Below, in pieces: positions 1 to 10,934 of a DNA stretch of 64,000 bases. A program made the translations under genes and the position numbers. The stretch is taken from the NCBI GenBank assembly GCA_914767715.1, contig OU612074.1, positions 10,512,062 to 10,576,061 on the forward strand. The letters are read 5' to 3'. Position 1 is the first letter of the stretch. Every line of letters starts with the position of its first letter. The notes beneath the pieces are model-generated. The model searched no databases and was not told the DNA's origin. It saw nothing but the letters and a program-made list of their open reading frames with translations. This DNA comes from Membranipora membranacea. Lineage: Eukaryota > Bryozoa > Gymnolaemata > Cheilostomatida > Membraniporidae.

Positions 1-905
1 CAAATTCTTGACTTCCGACTAATCACATATCGATAGTGTGAATATTTGGGTTATGCGGTAGTGCTGCGGCTGACCTCTTCAACTGGGTACACACTTTTTT
101 CCTACATCAAATTTGTCTCACGCTATCATGTTTTGAGCAGTCTTATGTCTAGGCTGCTTTTTGTCTTGTTCTCGTCGAGATGTAGTGCTGCCGCTGACCA
201 CCTTTTAAAATGATGTGATATAATATCTTGTTAAAATCATACATATAGTCGTGTATCCTGCTGACCATATTAATCACTTAACATTTCACTTACCTAACCG
301 ATTGTGAAGAAAATTGCAGGTATGCTGCCGCGCTGCCGCAGACATGATTGCTACAACCGGGTACACTCTCAGTTTTGGATTCAGCATGTTGTTCTACCCT
401 AGATATACCCTTGTTTTAAACTCGTAACATTTCACTTATTATTAGCGATTTTGAGAAAAATTGCGATATGCTGCCGCGCTGCCGATCTTCTGCTGACATG
501 ATTGCTACGACTGGGTACACTAGACCAAGTTTGGTCCATTTGCCTGCATTCCGAGCTGTGGCTCCCGATCCACTGGTCACGCTGCGGCGTGACCAGTGGA
601 TTGGGAGCAATAGGCATGCAGGCAATTGGATAAAACTTGTTCAAGGTTACACCCTATTTCTTTACATTCAGCACGTTGTTATACCCTTGAAACACCTTAA
701 TATTTCACTCATTAAAAGCAATTTTTAGAAGAAATGAGGATATGCTGCCGCGCTGCCGCTGACATGATCACTACAACTGCGTACAACCTTAATTTTGGAT
801 TCACCACGTTGTTCCACCCCAGAAACACCTTTTATTGAATTCTTAACATTTCACTTATTATATGCAATTTTGAGAAATATTGCGGATATGCTGCCGCAAG
901 ACAGT
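1..905 (+). repeat. Degenerate subterminal tandem repeats of a DNA transposon
   Basis: Several diverged units carry the same landmarks in the same order: 'ctgccgcgctgccgctgac', then 'actacaaccgggtacac', then 'ttggattcagcac', then 'aacatttcactta'. The last three units begin near 320, 465 and 740. The same landmarks build the nine-copy array at 32.04-33.57 kb, so this is a related array from the transposon family described at 29,068-33,645. One unit is split by the hairpin element at 521-643. No gene is seen here; the short open frames are not supported. Confidence 0.75.
521..643. mobile_element. Foldback MITE (hairpin) inside a repeat unit
   Basis: The piece is a near-complete palindrome. Its centre is 'ccactggtcacgc' facing 'gcgtgaccagtgg', and the outer arms 'tttgcctgcat' and 'atgcaggcaa' also pair. 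The flanking copies 'ggtacac' (514-520) and 'ggttacac' (645-652) look like an imperfect 7-8 bp target duplication, which would fit a hAT-type element. Neighbouring repeat units lack the piece, which gives an empty-site comparison. Confidence 0.75.
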
Positions 906-1082
906 ATCATACTAACCTCATAAAGATCTGACATTATACTTATTGAAAATTTTTGATTTGTCCTGATCTAACACTAGCAGACTTTTGCAAGTTTACTTGG
1001 TAAATAAATTGGCAAGTCAACAAAATCCCCACAATGCAGTTTCAACCTGGAATTCCCTGAAGATTAGATTAGTAAGATTACA

Positions 1083-2019
1083 CAGAATAGGAGTTATGTC
1101 CCCACACATATAATGCAAAAACAAAACACCTTTTAATTTCTAAATATGACCACTACAACTGGGTACACCCGGTGAATTTTACAGAAGAAACATCAATGAA
1201 GTATAATATGTGATCAGTTTCCTGCCATCAAAAATTGTCCATGCCATTATTTTATAGATCAGTTACAGCTAGGCTGCTTCTGGCCTAAGAGACCTGTTGT
1301 TCTGCCAGTTAATTTTCTTCAAAAATAAAGTCTCAAGAGGAATACCCACCAAATGTTGGGGAAACACTAGACATCCACGTCATATGTGAGATTATAAACC
1401 CTCAACGCTATTGAAAGATTCCACTGCTTATAATTTGTTGATTTTTACACCGATTGATACATGTGTATCATGGAGGGATGTGTAGGAATACCATGTCAAT
1501 CTAAGACCAAAATTCCTAGCTTATGCTAGTTTAAAATTTCAGTAAGATTGGTCCAGAAGTAGCTAATCTTTAACAAAGTCATCATGCAAAATCACTGAAT
1601 CAATATGAAGAGCAAAGACTCAGTGTTCGGAGCTCAGATTTTAAGCCTTTAGATGACAAAATACATTTGAAATTAAACCATACTCAAGGACCATCAGTAT
1701 TATCCATTTTACGGTTACATGTCCGACAGTTGGAAAGATCAGATGCAGTTAATTAAGTGAAAATGCTGAGCAAAACCTTAAATTTACAATAGTCAATGCA
1801 CCATTTTTTATACAAATTGTTCAGGCCAGAAGCAGCTATAATGAAAGTTGTTATTGCACGGACAATAATTGATTGCACGGTATACTGATCACATTTTATA
1901 CTTTATTACTATATGTTCTATAAAATTCATTGGGTGTACCAAGTTTTAGTGGTCATATTTAGAGATAGCAGGTTGTTTTATTCTTACATTACATGTATGG
2001 GGACATAACTCCTGTTCTG
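1083..2019. mobile_element. Inverted-repeat element, same terminal family as the 29-33.6 kb transposon
   Basis: Positions 1083-1293 and 1816-2019 are inverted copies about 200 bp long. Shared landmarks are 'aggagttatgtcccc', 'tatgaccacta', 'gggtacaccc', 'tgatcagt', 'aattgtcc' and 'ctgcttctggcct'. The 520 bp between the arms shows no gene. The arm segment from 'tatgaccacta' to 'ctgcttctggcct' equals the ends of the larger element at 29,068-33,645. This may be a short non-autonomous relative, or two ends brought together by rearrangement. I found no clear target duplication. Confidence 0.65.
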
Positions 2020-2119
2020 GCCTATGCGCTACAGTGAAAAAGTGAATAGCGTAGTGACGTTGTGTCACTGAATTAGAGAAGACGATCTAAGCCAGTAATT
2101 TCCAGTCTAGAGTATTTAT

Positions 2120-2400
2120 ATGTTTATGGATCTATCTCACCATGGAATCGATGTGCTTGTTGATCAGATTAAACATGACATAGATAATCCACTGTTAATC
2201 CCCAAGACAGCACCTTAATCAGCCGCATGTATATCCATGCTGTGTTAATTTGAGGGAGACAAATTTAACTTGGCCCTAGCAGACACAGCTGAATTTTATG
2301 ATGTCAAAATCTATGAATCTCTACCTGTCTTAGAACAAGAGAAAATCACAGATTAGCAAGGATTAATAAATTTTGAGTAAAAGTGGCCTCAGTTCATTTT
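2120..2400 (+). repeat. Dispersed repeat, inverted partner at 17,040-17,310
   Basis: The stretch matches 17,040-17,310 in reverse complement over about 280 bp. Shared blocks include 'gtgcttgttgatc', 'ataatccactgttaa' and 'ttctcttgttct' read on opposite strands. It has no coding signal and is probably a dead DNA-transposon or SINE relic. Confidence 0.65.
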
Positions 2401-3430
2401 GCATAAATGAGGGACGGTTTGTTGACAACCTTTAATTCTTTTCAATAAGATTTCAGGTAATACAATTCACTGCATTAGCTTCTGATCCCAGCAACGGGCA
2501 TCACGATGAATTGAATAGAGATGATGATTGACTCTCTATTCATACCGGTGCAAAATTTAGTAACACCCCACCAATATTTATATTTACATAATATTAAGAG
2601 TGAATGGAAGAGGCTAGGTATTATGTAACTTTATGTGCAGAGTGTGCTTCACTTGATGGTAAAGATTTACGATTCATTTAACCGTTGCTGGGTAGGTTTT
2701 GATCAGATTGAAAAGTGTGCCGACATGCACAAGATCACTGTGACTGCTGCAAATATTATTTTGCATCAAAAGATTCAAAGTTGCTCAAATACCACCCATA
2801 TTATACAAGTTCATATATTGTTCCACCACAGCTGGACATTTAAAATGATACCCGTCATAAACGTCATGAAAAATACGACTAGTAACTGTAATTAACCAAT
2901 GAGACTATTCTCTCGCAGGCCAAGGATTGCCCTAGTATATCTGCTGCGAGAGCGTTGTAGCGAGTAATTATAAGCCGCTTACTATAAAAGGGGCGAAACT
3001 AAGACCACTAAACAAACAGTTTTCCCTCGCGAAGCTGTAAATGATCGCACGTGTGCAGTCCCTCTAAGATTGATCAATTACAGTCATACAAATCTATAAC
3101 TGGCATATTCTTTCAGTTGTATAAGGGTGGCAAGTTTGAACATTTAAAATACAAAAATAACTCAATAGATACATATTGTTGTCGACATGCAATGGTTTGA
3201 GAAAGCCCACCATATCAATTAAGAAAACCAATTAATATATCCTTGACTTCACGATCTTCTCTCATGAAGCAAGGATATGCATTGTAAATTCATTTATCAA
3301 CTGAGAACTTTTTCTTTGTGTGCATTTTTGAATCAAGGCTTGATGACGTGCACTGCTGATGTAATACCATTCAAAATAATTACAACTACTTGAATATTAC
3401 CATCATCGCAATTATTACTATATAACATAT
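2401..3430. other. Non-genic stretch
   Basis: I see no convincing gene. One TATA-like motif (tataaaag near 2982, plus strand) is followed about 53 bp later by a weak donor-like 'gtaaat', but no signal-peptide exon follows, so I do not call a promoter. Confidence 0.4.
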
Positions 3431-3446
3431 AGGCAAATGAGCAACA

Positions 3447-3452
3447 TTTATT
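3447..3452 (-). terminator. Polyadenylation signal of the 66-aa peptide gene
   Basis: AATAAA on the minus strand lies about 60 bp after the stop codon at 3512-3514. A second AATAAA lies at 3458-3463. Confidence 0.5.
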
Positions 3453-3511
3453 GCAGTTTTATTTATATTTTACTCTATCGTTGTCATAAGAAGAGTTTTG
3501 CAAGGAGCATT

Positions 3512-4237
3512 TCAATATTTGCAATGAAAACAGCTGCAACTGAGTCCATTTTCTCGGTAAAGAGCACATTGCAGGTTGGTCAGACATCTGTACTTGCAAT
3601 CCTTCACGTGGATACTGGCAAACAGATGGTTACGGTTACCGTATTGGTAAGGAGGTGACCCTACAACAAGTAAAACAGTGTGCTGTAGTATCATCTAAAA
3701 AAATATTCTAAACTTCTAATAGGACATGCTATACACTGTTTTGTTTTACCTTGCTAATTTGAACTATTGGCTTGTGATAAAATTCTCAAAATTAAAACTT
3801 TTTTAGTATAACAACAACAATCTGAGAAAAATCAATAAAAAAACAAAGACAGTGGTACATTTTATATTTTTTGCCCAGATGATTAAGGTATTGGTCATTA
3901 AATGTTGTGTCATTATGAGGCTGCTATTAGATATCGCAGAAAACTATTAGATAGGCATCATGGTAATATAATCTTCACAGACTATGTATACATAAGATTG
4001 CTGTTGCAATGATTTGGTTTTGGCTCCATCAATACAGATGCCACTGCCACCTTTTTTACAAAGCTATTCATTCTCCTAGTTCTTTCTAGTTGCTGACTGA
4101 AAGCATGTGCTACTTCCAGTATCAATAGTGACTTTGAACATACCAGGGAGACCAGTAGCACAACATAAGAAATAGTTTTACTCACCAGCATAAGCCAGGA
4201 CTATCAGAGCAGCAAAGATCAGGCAGAAGAGCTTCAT
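3512..4237 (-). CDS. Secreted six-cysteine peptide, 66 aa, two coding exons
   Basis: The coding exons are 4237-4186 and 3660-3512. They join in phase 1 through a GTGAGT donor and a TTGTTGTAG acceptor. The first exon encodes a textbook signal peptide (MKLFCLIFAALIVLAYA), and the mature part begins GSPPYQYGNRN. Six cysteines sit in the last 29 residues, spaced C-x3-C-x5-C-x9-C-x-C-x2-C, so three disulfides are possible. An untranslated exon (about 4848-4799, GTAAGA donor) precedes the ATG exon, whose acceptor ends at 4253, and a TATA box lies at 4871-4878. I do not recognise the cysteine pattern: it is not a standard EGF or CS-alpha-beta spacing. Antimicrobial, venom-like or signalling roles are all possible and unproved. 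The splice phase, signal peptide, TATA box and polyA site together make a real gene likely. Confidence 0.72.
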
Positions 4238-4870
4238 CTTGAGTTATTTAGTCTGAAACAAAACAGATAATAACAATAATAATACAATACTAACACAATA
4301 TTTAAATAAAAAACAGGACAGCATCACAATTGTTTCGTTTGAAACTGCCATATTGTTAGCTTCTTATAACTTAAATGACCTGTGCGCTACTTATTATAGC
4401 ACAAGAGGCAATACGTAGCCTGCAGGTCGGTTCTGAATGGCTGGTGGATGAGAGGCCCAATCAGTTTGGAGCTGGCACATTGGAGAAAAAAAGGGGGATT
4501 CAGCTTATCCTATCAATGTGACTAGATGTATAGCAATCTACTATCATTGAACCTTTCTGAATAATGAGTAGTCCGCTTGATTTATGATATTAGTTGGTTA
4601 TTCACATGATATCGTTGTGAATGAGAACATGATGTTCCCCGTGGTGTAAAACTTTGTTGGTGCAAAACATTAATCTGTGTAAAAGGCATATGCGATGAAT
4701 ATAAAGGTAAAACATAAGATGCTAAAGTACTAAACTGTATACCAAAAACCATAGGTGATGAGAGAAAGTTTTATTGTTTCAATCAAATATTGTCTTACCT
4801 TTTTGTGAGAGAGGAGAGGTTGAGTGTTGCCTGATGATCTTACAACGTGCTACTGTCCAGATGCTGCTCA

Positions 4871-4878
4871 TATTTATA
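4871..4878 (-). promoter_or_regulatory. TATA box of the 66-aa peptide gene
   Basis: TATAAATA on the minus strand lies about 80 bp upstream of the first splice donor (4798). The implied start is near 4848, giving an untranslated first exon of about 50 nt. Confidence 0.65.
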
Positions 4879-4899
4879 CATAAAATAAAACATAGATCC

Positions 4900-5670
4900 C
4901 AATACAATCACAAATAACAATTACACTGATTGATTCCATGAAATGCGGTATCACCATTGTAGCAAAAGATGCTGCGGGCTGCAAGCTTCATTTTTTATAA
5001 CATTGTTTTGTGATTTCTCACTTTCGCAAGACTTGGCTTGTTTTGCGGTTTTTGATTGTTTGACATGATGTTTTAAGCTGGTACCCATATGCATTACTGC
5101 TGTTCTGGGAAAAGTTAAATTTTTTGCCTACTTTTGTTTAATCATATGGCATGACTCTATTGCTAATATTACGATCATTGTGACATTAGTAATAAGTGAT
5201 TGAGTGAGTTTTACTATTCTACGATATGAGTACATCAACCAAGGTTCTACTAACGAGGTCAGGGGAGAAAAATTCCAGCAGTGTGTTAAAGTTATTTATT
5301 TACCATTTTTTTGTAATCCAACCTTGCGCTTGGACATTTCAGAAAATAATGACACTCCTCAGAACATTATAATCGGCTTTTCAGTCTTACTTTCAAAAAA
5401 CAACTTAAGTGCCTTCGACTCCCGGCTCATTTTTATGAGGTAGTTAAGGTGCTGCACATTCATTTTTCTTTCTCACACCGTGACTATGATTTTTCTTTTT
5501 TTTTTGTCATAAGAAATCCATTGATCGAATTTAAATTAATTAAACCACAAAACAAGCTAATGTGGGATCAGCATTTTTTCACACCCACCCATAGAGCCTG
5601 CACCCTTGAAGCTTATGTATTATTCAAGTTCCACCGATTCTACTTACTACTACTATTAATCATACAGTGA
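4900..5670. other. Non-genic stretch
   Basis: Short open frames here have no splice or signal context. The block around 5070-5110 (ctggtacccatatgcattac) resembles 14,550-14,600, suggesting an old dispersed repeat. Confidence 0.4.
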
Positions 5671-5950
5671 TCCAAATGCATACACAACTTAAATACCCTT
5701 AACGCCATCACTCTTATTATCTGGGTCCGTGCCCACTCCGGGATCGATAGTAATGAGCGTGCTGATGAGGTTGCCAACCTCAGATGTGCGCTTGATACCC
5801 TTGATCCTGAACCCTCACCCCCTATTGCTCAAACAGTCATAAAACAAAAGATCAAAGGACAACGCGCATCTGAGAATGATACTCTAATAACCTGCACTAT
5901 GATGTCATTTAGGACCATTTATGATTGGCTGACGCTGCTAAAGATTGGTA
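5671..5950 (+). pseudogene. LINE fragment: RNase H end
   Basis: An open frame on the plus strand reads IIWVRAHSGIDSNERADEVAN. This matches the last conserved block of the RNase H domain of non-LTR retrotransposons (general form W-V-x-G/A-H-x-G-I-x-G/S-N-E-x-A-D-x-x-A). Upstream residues SKCIHNLNTLNAITL also fit that family. No reverse transcriptase precedes it, so this is a decayed fragment. It runs into the inverted-repeat arm that starts at 5868. Confidence 0.7.
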
Positions 5951-6290
5951 CTCATATGTAATGATTTGTTTGATTAAATACAATTACATAAACTTGGGAA
6001 ACATACTGCAGAATGCCTGCCAAGAAGAGCGTTGCTTTTATAACCAAAATTACTCTTATCAGTCATAAGCAGTGTTTATCATAATAATTATATAATTAAC
6101 GAAATTTGCAGTGCCAGTCTGCACTCATAGTTGGAGGATATGCAAGGTCATAACAAACACAGCAGTAGACTGATATAAGTGAGATTGAAAATTTTTTTTA
6201 GGTTTTTTTGTAAACTCCATCAAGCACCATCTAACTCCATCATCCCTGAGAGCATACATCGGATGAAAGAATAATCATAGGTCCTTTGTT
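5868..6290 (+). repeat. Left arm of a large inverted repeat
   Basis: The arm is about 420 bp and pairs with 9,729-10,143 in reverse complement at high identity by eye. The partner blocks include 'tctgagaatgatactct', 'gcattctgcagtatgt' and 'cctatgattattctttc', read on opposite strands. The arms enclose about 3.4 kb that includes the 47-aa peptide gene. They may be terminal repeats of a ~4.3 kb DNA element or an inverted duplication. No target duplication is obvious. Confidence 0.8.
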
Positions 6291-6375
6291 TGGTATCATT
6301 ATTTAAAGTTTACAGTTCTAAATTTCACACAATAAAAAAGAAATAAGAAATTCACAACATAATCTGCAAACCGTG

Positions 6376-6381
6376 TTTATT
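6376..6381 (-). terminator. Polyadenylation signal of the 47-aa peptide gene
   Basis: AATAAA on the minus strand lies about 90 bp after the stop codon at 6467-6469. Confidence 0.55.
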
Positions 6382-6466
6382 ACGATTAGAAAGGAAAGAA
6401 TCAGAGAATCAAATGATTGTTTTGGCATTTAAAACTCATGATACATTCACTGTTATATTTCTTCGG

Positions 6467-6610
6467 TTATCGGCCTAGGCCAGAATCTGAATGACATTCC
6501 CATTCTCCGTTGAAGTTTCTGCAAGTCTCACCCCGTAGGCACCCTCTGCACTGTGCATTGCTCAGTCCTGCTAGCATCATTAGTGCAGTTAGACAGTATA
6601 GCAGCTTCAT
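6467..6610 (-). CDS. Secreted four-cysteine peptide, 47 aa
   Basis: A single coding exon begins three bases after a splice acceptor (GGTTTTAG). The N-terminus is a clear signal peptide (MKLLYCLTALMMLAGLSNA). The mature part is about 28 residues, with four cysteines spaced C-x2-C-x5-C-x8-C in QCRGCLRGETCRNFNGEWEC and a short polar tail. An untranslated first exon ends at 6955 with donor GTAAGT, a TATA box lies at 7029-7036, and a polyA signal lies at 6376-6381. The plan is the same as that of the 66-aa peptide gene. The spacing recalls part of an EGF or granulin fold, but the peptide is too short for either; no family is assigned. The gene lies between the two arms of the 5.87-10.14 kb inverted repeat, so it could be cargo of that structure. 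Confidence 0.7.
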   Translation of the reverse strand: MKLLYCLTALMMLAGLSNAQCRGCLRGETCRNFNGEWECHSDSGLGR

Positions 6611-7028
6611 TTTCTAAAACCAACAAAGGTCTTTAATTGTTAGAGTGATTGGTTGAAAATCTCTCACTGGACAACATAGATCACATCGCATCAGGCTATC
6701 AGTGAATAATTTCCTGTTTTGAACAAGATTATGGCTATGTGAACAAAGGCGACTGATGCCTGTGCAGCCATCTTTGTAGCAAGCTGTTATCAAGATAATT
6801 CATTCACTTGGCTGCAAACATCAGGAGTAAAACATTCATTGAAGAAGATACAAGTAAAATCAGTCAGTGAGAGCTGGCAATTGATACTAAAAGCAATTGA
6901 TAAATCAAAAATATTTGCATGAATGTATTGCAGAGATATTACTGTTACACTTACCAAGGGTTGTTTGCAATGAGATGATATCAACAGAGTCGCAAGGAGC
7001 TGATGGTTTGAATTAATGAATACATGGC

Positions 7029-7036
7029 TTTATATA
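7029..7036 (-). promoter_or_regulatory. TATA box of the 47-aa peptide gene
   Basis: TATATAAA on the minus strand lies 82 bp upstream of the first donor (GT at 6954). The spacing matches that of the 66-aa peptide gene. Confidence 0.65.
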
Positions 7037-7039
7037 CCA

Positions 7040-9728
7040 ATTCTGTTCATAGCAAAATAACAGATGTCAATGCTTATGATCATTGAACAAAAATATACTG
7101 GCCATGTCTTCATCTAATCATTGACAGCTGCATAGAATGGTCAGTGATTGCCAACATAATAAACGGCGGAAATAACATGACTTAGAAATAATAAACTTGT
7201 TTATGTCATTCAAAGTCAAATATTTGATTAAAATGCCACATCTGATGTTGTCATCTGTCTCATTCTAGATGATGAGTGTTTAAAAACCAAAATATTGTGA
7301 TTTCACTGATTTGAGGTGGGCATCGAACGTAGATGTACCAGCCTGTGACTTTGTCTGAGCTTTTCTAACAGAAGCTAAATACTGCCTAAAGGATGTGCAA
7401 GACAAAAACCGGCAATAAATAGTACTATGTGTTAGGTGTCACTTCCATAAGCATTTTCATGTATGTCAAAATTACAAAGTAATCATTATGGGGTGATCAA
7501 ATAAAATTACCCCATCATGGGATATCAGCAGACGCTTAGACCCCTATTCCTGTTTCACCTGTAGTCATAATTCTGAAATTCAATTACAAATTATACATAT
7601 TTTATTTGATATGTTATTGCTTCATCATTGGACAAAATGACAAATGATTTTTTAAACACTAGATTTTTTTATTGTATTGGCCAAACAAGTTGCTCTTCGC
7701 TTTTAGGCGAAGTTGAGCACATCAATAAATCATCAAACCGCAAGAGTGAGTGAACCACAATCTGGATTCCAGTATATGAAGGGCAATGGCAAGGGGAGGA
7801 GCAGGGGCAGGGGAAAGGGCAAGTGGGATCTGGGTTTTCAATTTCCTTATTATATGTTTGAATTGCTCGGGTAGGAGGTCACTGGTGATGCCTTGAACTC
7901 GCCCCAGACATTTGCCTCCCCTACCATTTTTTATAAACTACAGCCCTAACACAACAGATTGGTGCTGGACCAGCTGTCCGACAGTGAGCTTCAAAGTTTT
8001 GTGATGAGTATTTATCTTAATACTGTGATGATTAATGCTTAATTGTTAATGAGAACAAAACTATGAAATTTCCTAGAAGGTCATTAGCTGTAGTAGTTCA
8101 CACAATGTGAAAGCTATCTGCAGGTCATGACCTGATGATGATATGTCATACAGCATAGCATGGAAGTATACTTAGCTTGCGGCTTTTGATATGACATGGT
8201 GAAAATCAAAGTCGTTTTGTGCAACATACCTGTAGATCTAGGGGAGGCACTGTCTGTCCTGTCTATCTAAAAACTCATGTGGGCTAAAGAACATACCCGG
8301 ATATGGCGACACGCCTATTGTTTTGAGTTACCCACAAGGTTGTTTGACTGCTACATGCAAAGCTGGTCCAAAAACAGCTTCACACCTAAATCAAATATAT
8401 GCGATTCAGCTTCAACAAATATTGAAGAGCATGTAAAAGATGATGCTTTGTAATTTCCCTACTGATCTGTTAAAACTCAATCACATCAATAGAACTTGCA
8501 ACTCTCGTGTCACTGATTGCCAGAGTATGGAGAGTGCTAAGAGGCTGGGCCAATCTTGCATCATTTAGAGAAAACTGCTATTCTAGAGTTACATCACACA
8601 AGCTAAAGAAGAGTTGTACAGTTAATTAGAGGCAAATGATCAGGCTGGCGATCAGGTGTATTTAAGAGCTAAGTAATATTTTTTTATGAGTGTGTGTGGC
8701 ATGATCAGAAGTGCCATAAAACAACCAACGAGGTTTTTGATCAGGTTATGATGATGACGATTGCAATAATAGGAGCAATAATAGACACTTGATAGAATAA
8801 TAATACATTTTTTTTCCACAAATGGTACTCAAAACAGAACATAAAAGACAATTATCATTTGTTAAAAGCATTTCTATTTCTTGAGCTTTTCTGCGGGTTC
8901 AATGAAATATGAATAAGTTTTGGTTGCCGTATCTAACACAATTTTCATTATAGATAATAATCATGGTGATACCTGTCAAAATGAAATTTGTGACATAAAT
9001 GATATGAATCATATTTCGGCAATTATTAGGGACAGGAGCCAAATTTTACAAAAATAACAATCATGATTATTGGGGTTAGCGTTATAGTTTGTCAAAATGC
9101 CAACTCAATTGACGTCATTTTAATTATTATCATATCATTTTTAGGCCAATGTTAGGAACAGGTGCCGTTTTTTTGCAGATTACTATCGGACTCTGTTATT
9201 TTATACAGAGCTTGTTAAGAAGCTGCTCTGTAGTTAAAAGGAAGGTTCAATTCATTAGAAAATAAATCACAGGCTTAGATTGAAAATGGTCTTCGTAGTT
9301 ATGTGCAAAAATGGCAATACATGCTGGTTGGAGTCACGCTGTGTGCAAATGAATGGATAGCAATATTCTGCTGCCACAAATCATTTTAAAGCTATCAGCT
9401 TCATGTGACTGATTCTGACTCTTAGACTGACTCTGATGGTCTACCAGAAGCTGTTAACAGTGTGCTCATGCTTACTGTGAAGACTAGAAGCGTAAGGTTA
9501 TATCGAAGATTATTTATCCATTGAAGAGAAAAAGTAGAAGCATGTTCTGCTTCAAACTTTGCACTTGAACAATTCACATGAGAGTGGAGCATAAGCTTTC
9601 TATGGTTACAAGTGTAAGTAATTTACATACCATTCATGTTCGCGATATCATATCTCTCTATGTCAGTCTAGCGCTAACTTCAAGCCTGTTTGCCAAATTA
9701 GGCCTTTTTTCCCCCTTATTATGAAGCT
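7040..9728. other. Non-genic interior of the large inverted repeat
   Basis: I see no gene. The tract 7911-7946 (ttgcctcccctaccat to ctacagccct) is one inverted end of the 'GGGGAGGC' dispersed repeat family also seen at 39.2 and 58.3 kb. 7,785-7,830 is a short purine-rich GGGGCA-type run. The rest is AT-rich and unassigned. Confidence 0.45.
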
Positions 9729-10143
9729 AACAAAGGACCTATGATTATTCTTTCATCCGATGTATGCTCTCAGGGATGATGGAGTTAGATGGTGCTTGAT
9801 GGAGTTTACAAAAAAACCTAAAAAAAATTTTCAATCTCACTTATATCAGTCTACTGCTGTGTTTGTTACGACCTTGCATATCCTCCAACTATGAGTGCAG
9901 ACTGGCAGTGCAAATTCTGTTGAACATTATGATAAACACTGCTTATGACTGATAAGAGTAATTTTGGTTATAAAAGCAACGCTCTTCTTGGCAGGCATTC
10001 TGCAGTATGTTTTCCATGTTACCGTAATTTTATTTAATCAAACAAATCATTACATATGAGTTCCGATCTTTAGCAGCGTCAGCCAATCAAAAATGGTCCT
10101 AAATGACATCATAGTGCAGGTTATTAGAGTATCATTCTCAGAT
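9729..10143 (-). repeat. Right arm of a large inverted repeat
   Basis: This is the reverse complement of 5868-6290. It contains a TATA-like 'ttataaaagc' near 9972 and a CRE-like 'tgacatcat' near 10,110, both also present in the other arm. I could not find a coding exon downstream, so any promoter role is unproved. Confidence 0.8.
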
Positions 10144-10934
10144 ACTCAGAACTCTTTGCGATTCCTCCACACTCAAATCTAATCAGAAGTAACTACCTGA
10201 CCATAACATGCACTGGTATAAGCGTAATTTTTAAAGCAGCAGATATTGCCATTCATTTTGAAATGTGGTGCATGATGTGACCTTTTGTTGCCAACCAACA
10301 ACTCTGAACCTAGAGAATGTATTGCATAGATTAGTACTGCCATTGCCACTTTCGATTTGATGCATTCCTATCGACGGTTAGTTAAAACAACTTATTGCAG
10401 ATTTTAATTCATATTTACTGTAAATGAAATCCAAAGTGAACTTTTAGAAGCTGAATCTTCAACTTTGTTGGTGTGGCGAGAAAGCTGTAAAGTCTTTTAA
10501 TTGTTGAATAAGTGTTGATTCCTGGACCGAATTTTCAATAAAACTCCAGGGTAGCATTTAAATCAGATTGATGTAAGTGAATGACGTTGGAATTTGAAAA
10601 ATTGTCATCTGGTCCTAACAATAGCCTAAAAATAATGTTTATTTTTATATAATTATCACTCATGACGTGAATTGATAATTTTATTATGTCAGGCTTGACA
10701 GTAATCATCATATAAGTACGCATTGCGGTTGATATTCTCTACAAATAACTGCCTTAGAGTTCTATTTACATGCTTTTAATTTACGTAGTTTTAATATCCT
10801 TGACTTCCAGTCAATCATCTTAACATTTAAGTGACACCAATATGTAAAATTATAGTTAAGATATTAAATCTGCCACATGTCACACTAATTATGTCATACA
10901 ATGTGCCAAAACTTCACTAATTGTTTTTATATCT

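Noticed and set aside
2982-3040. TATA-like motif followed by a donor-like site
   Set aside because: Spacing is only 53 bp, the donor is weak, and no downstream coding exon was found.
9960-10020. Promoter and first exon in the right inverted-repeat arm
   Set aside because: The only donor-like GT lies 34 bp from the TATA-like motif instead of 80-90, and no signal-peptide exon follows.
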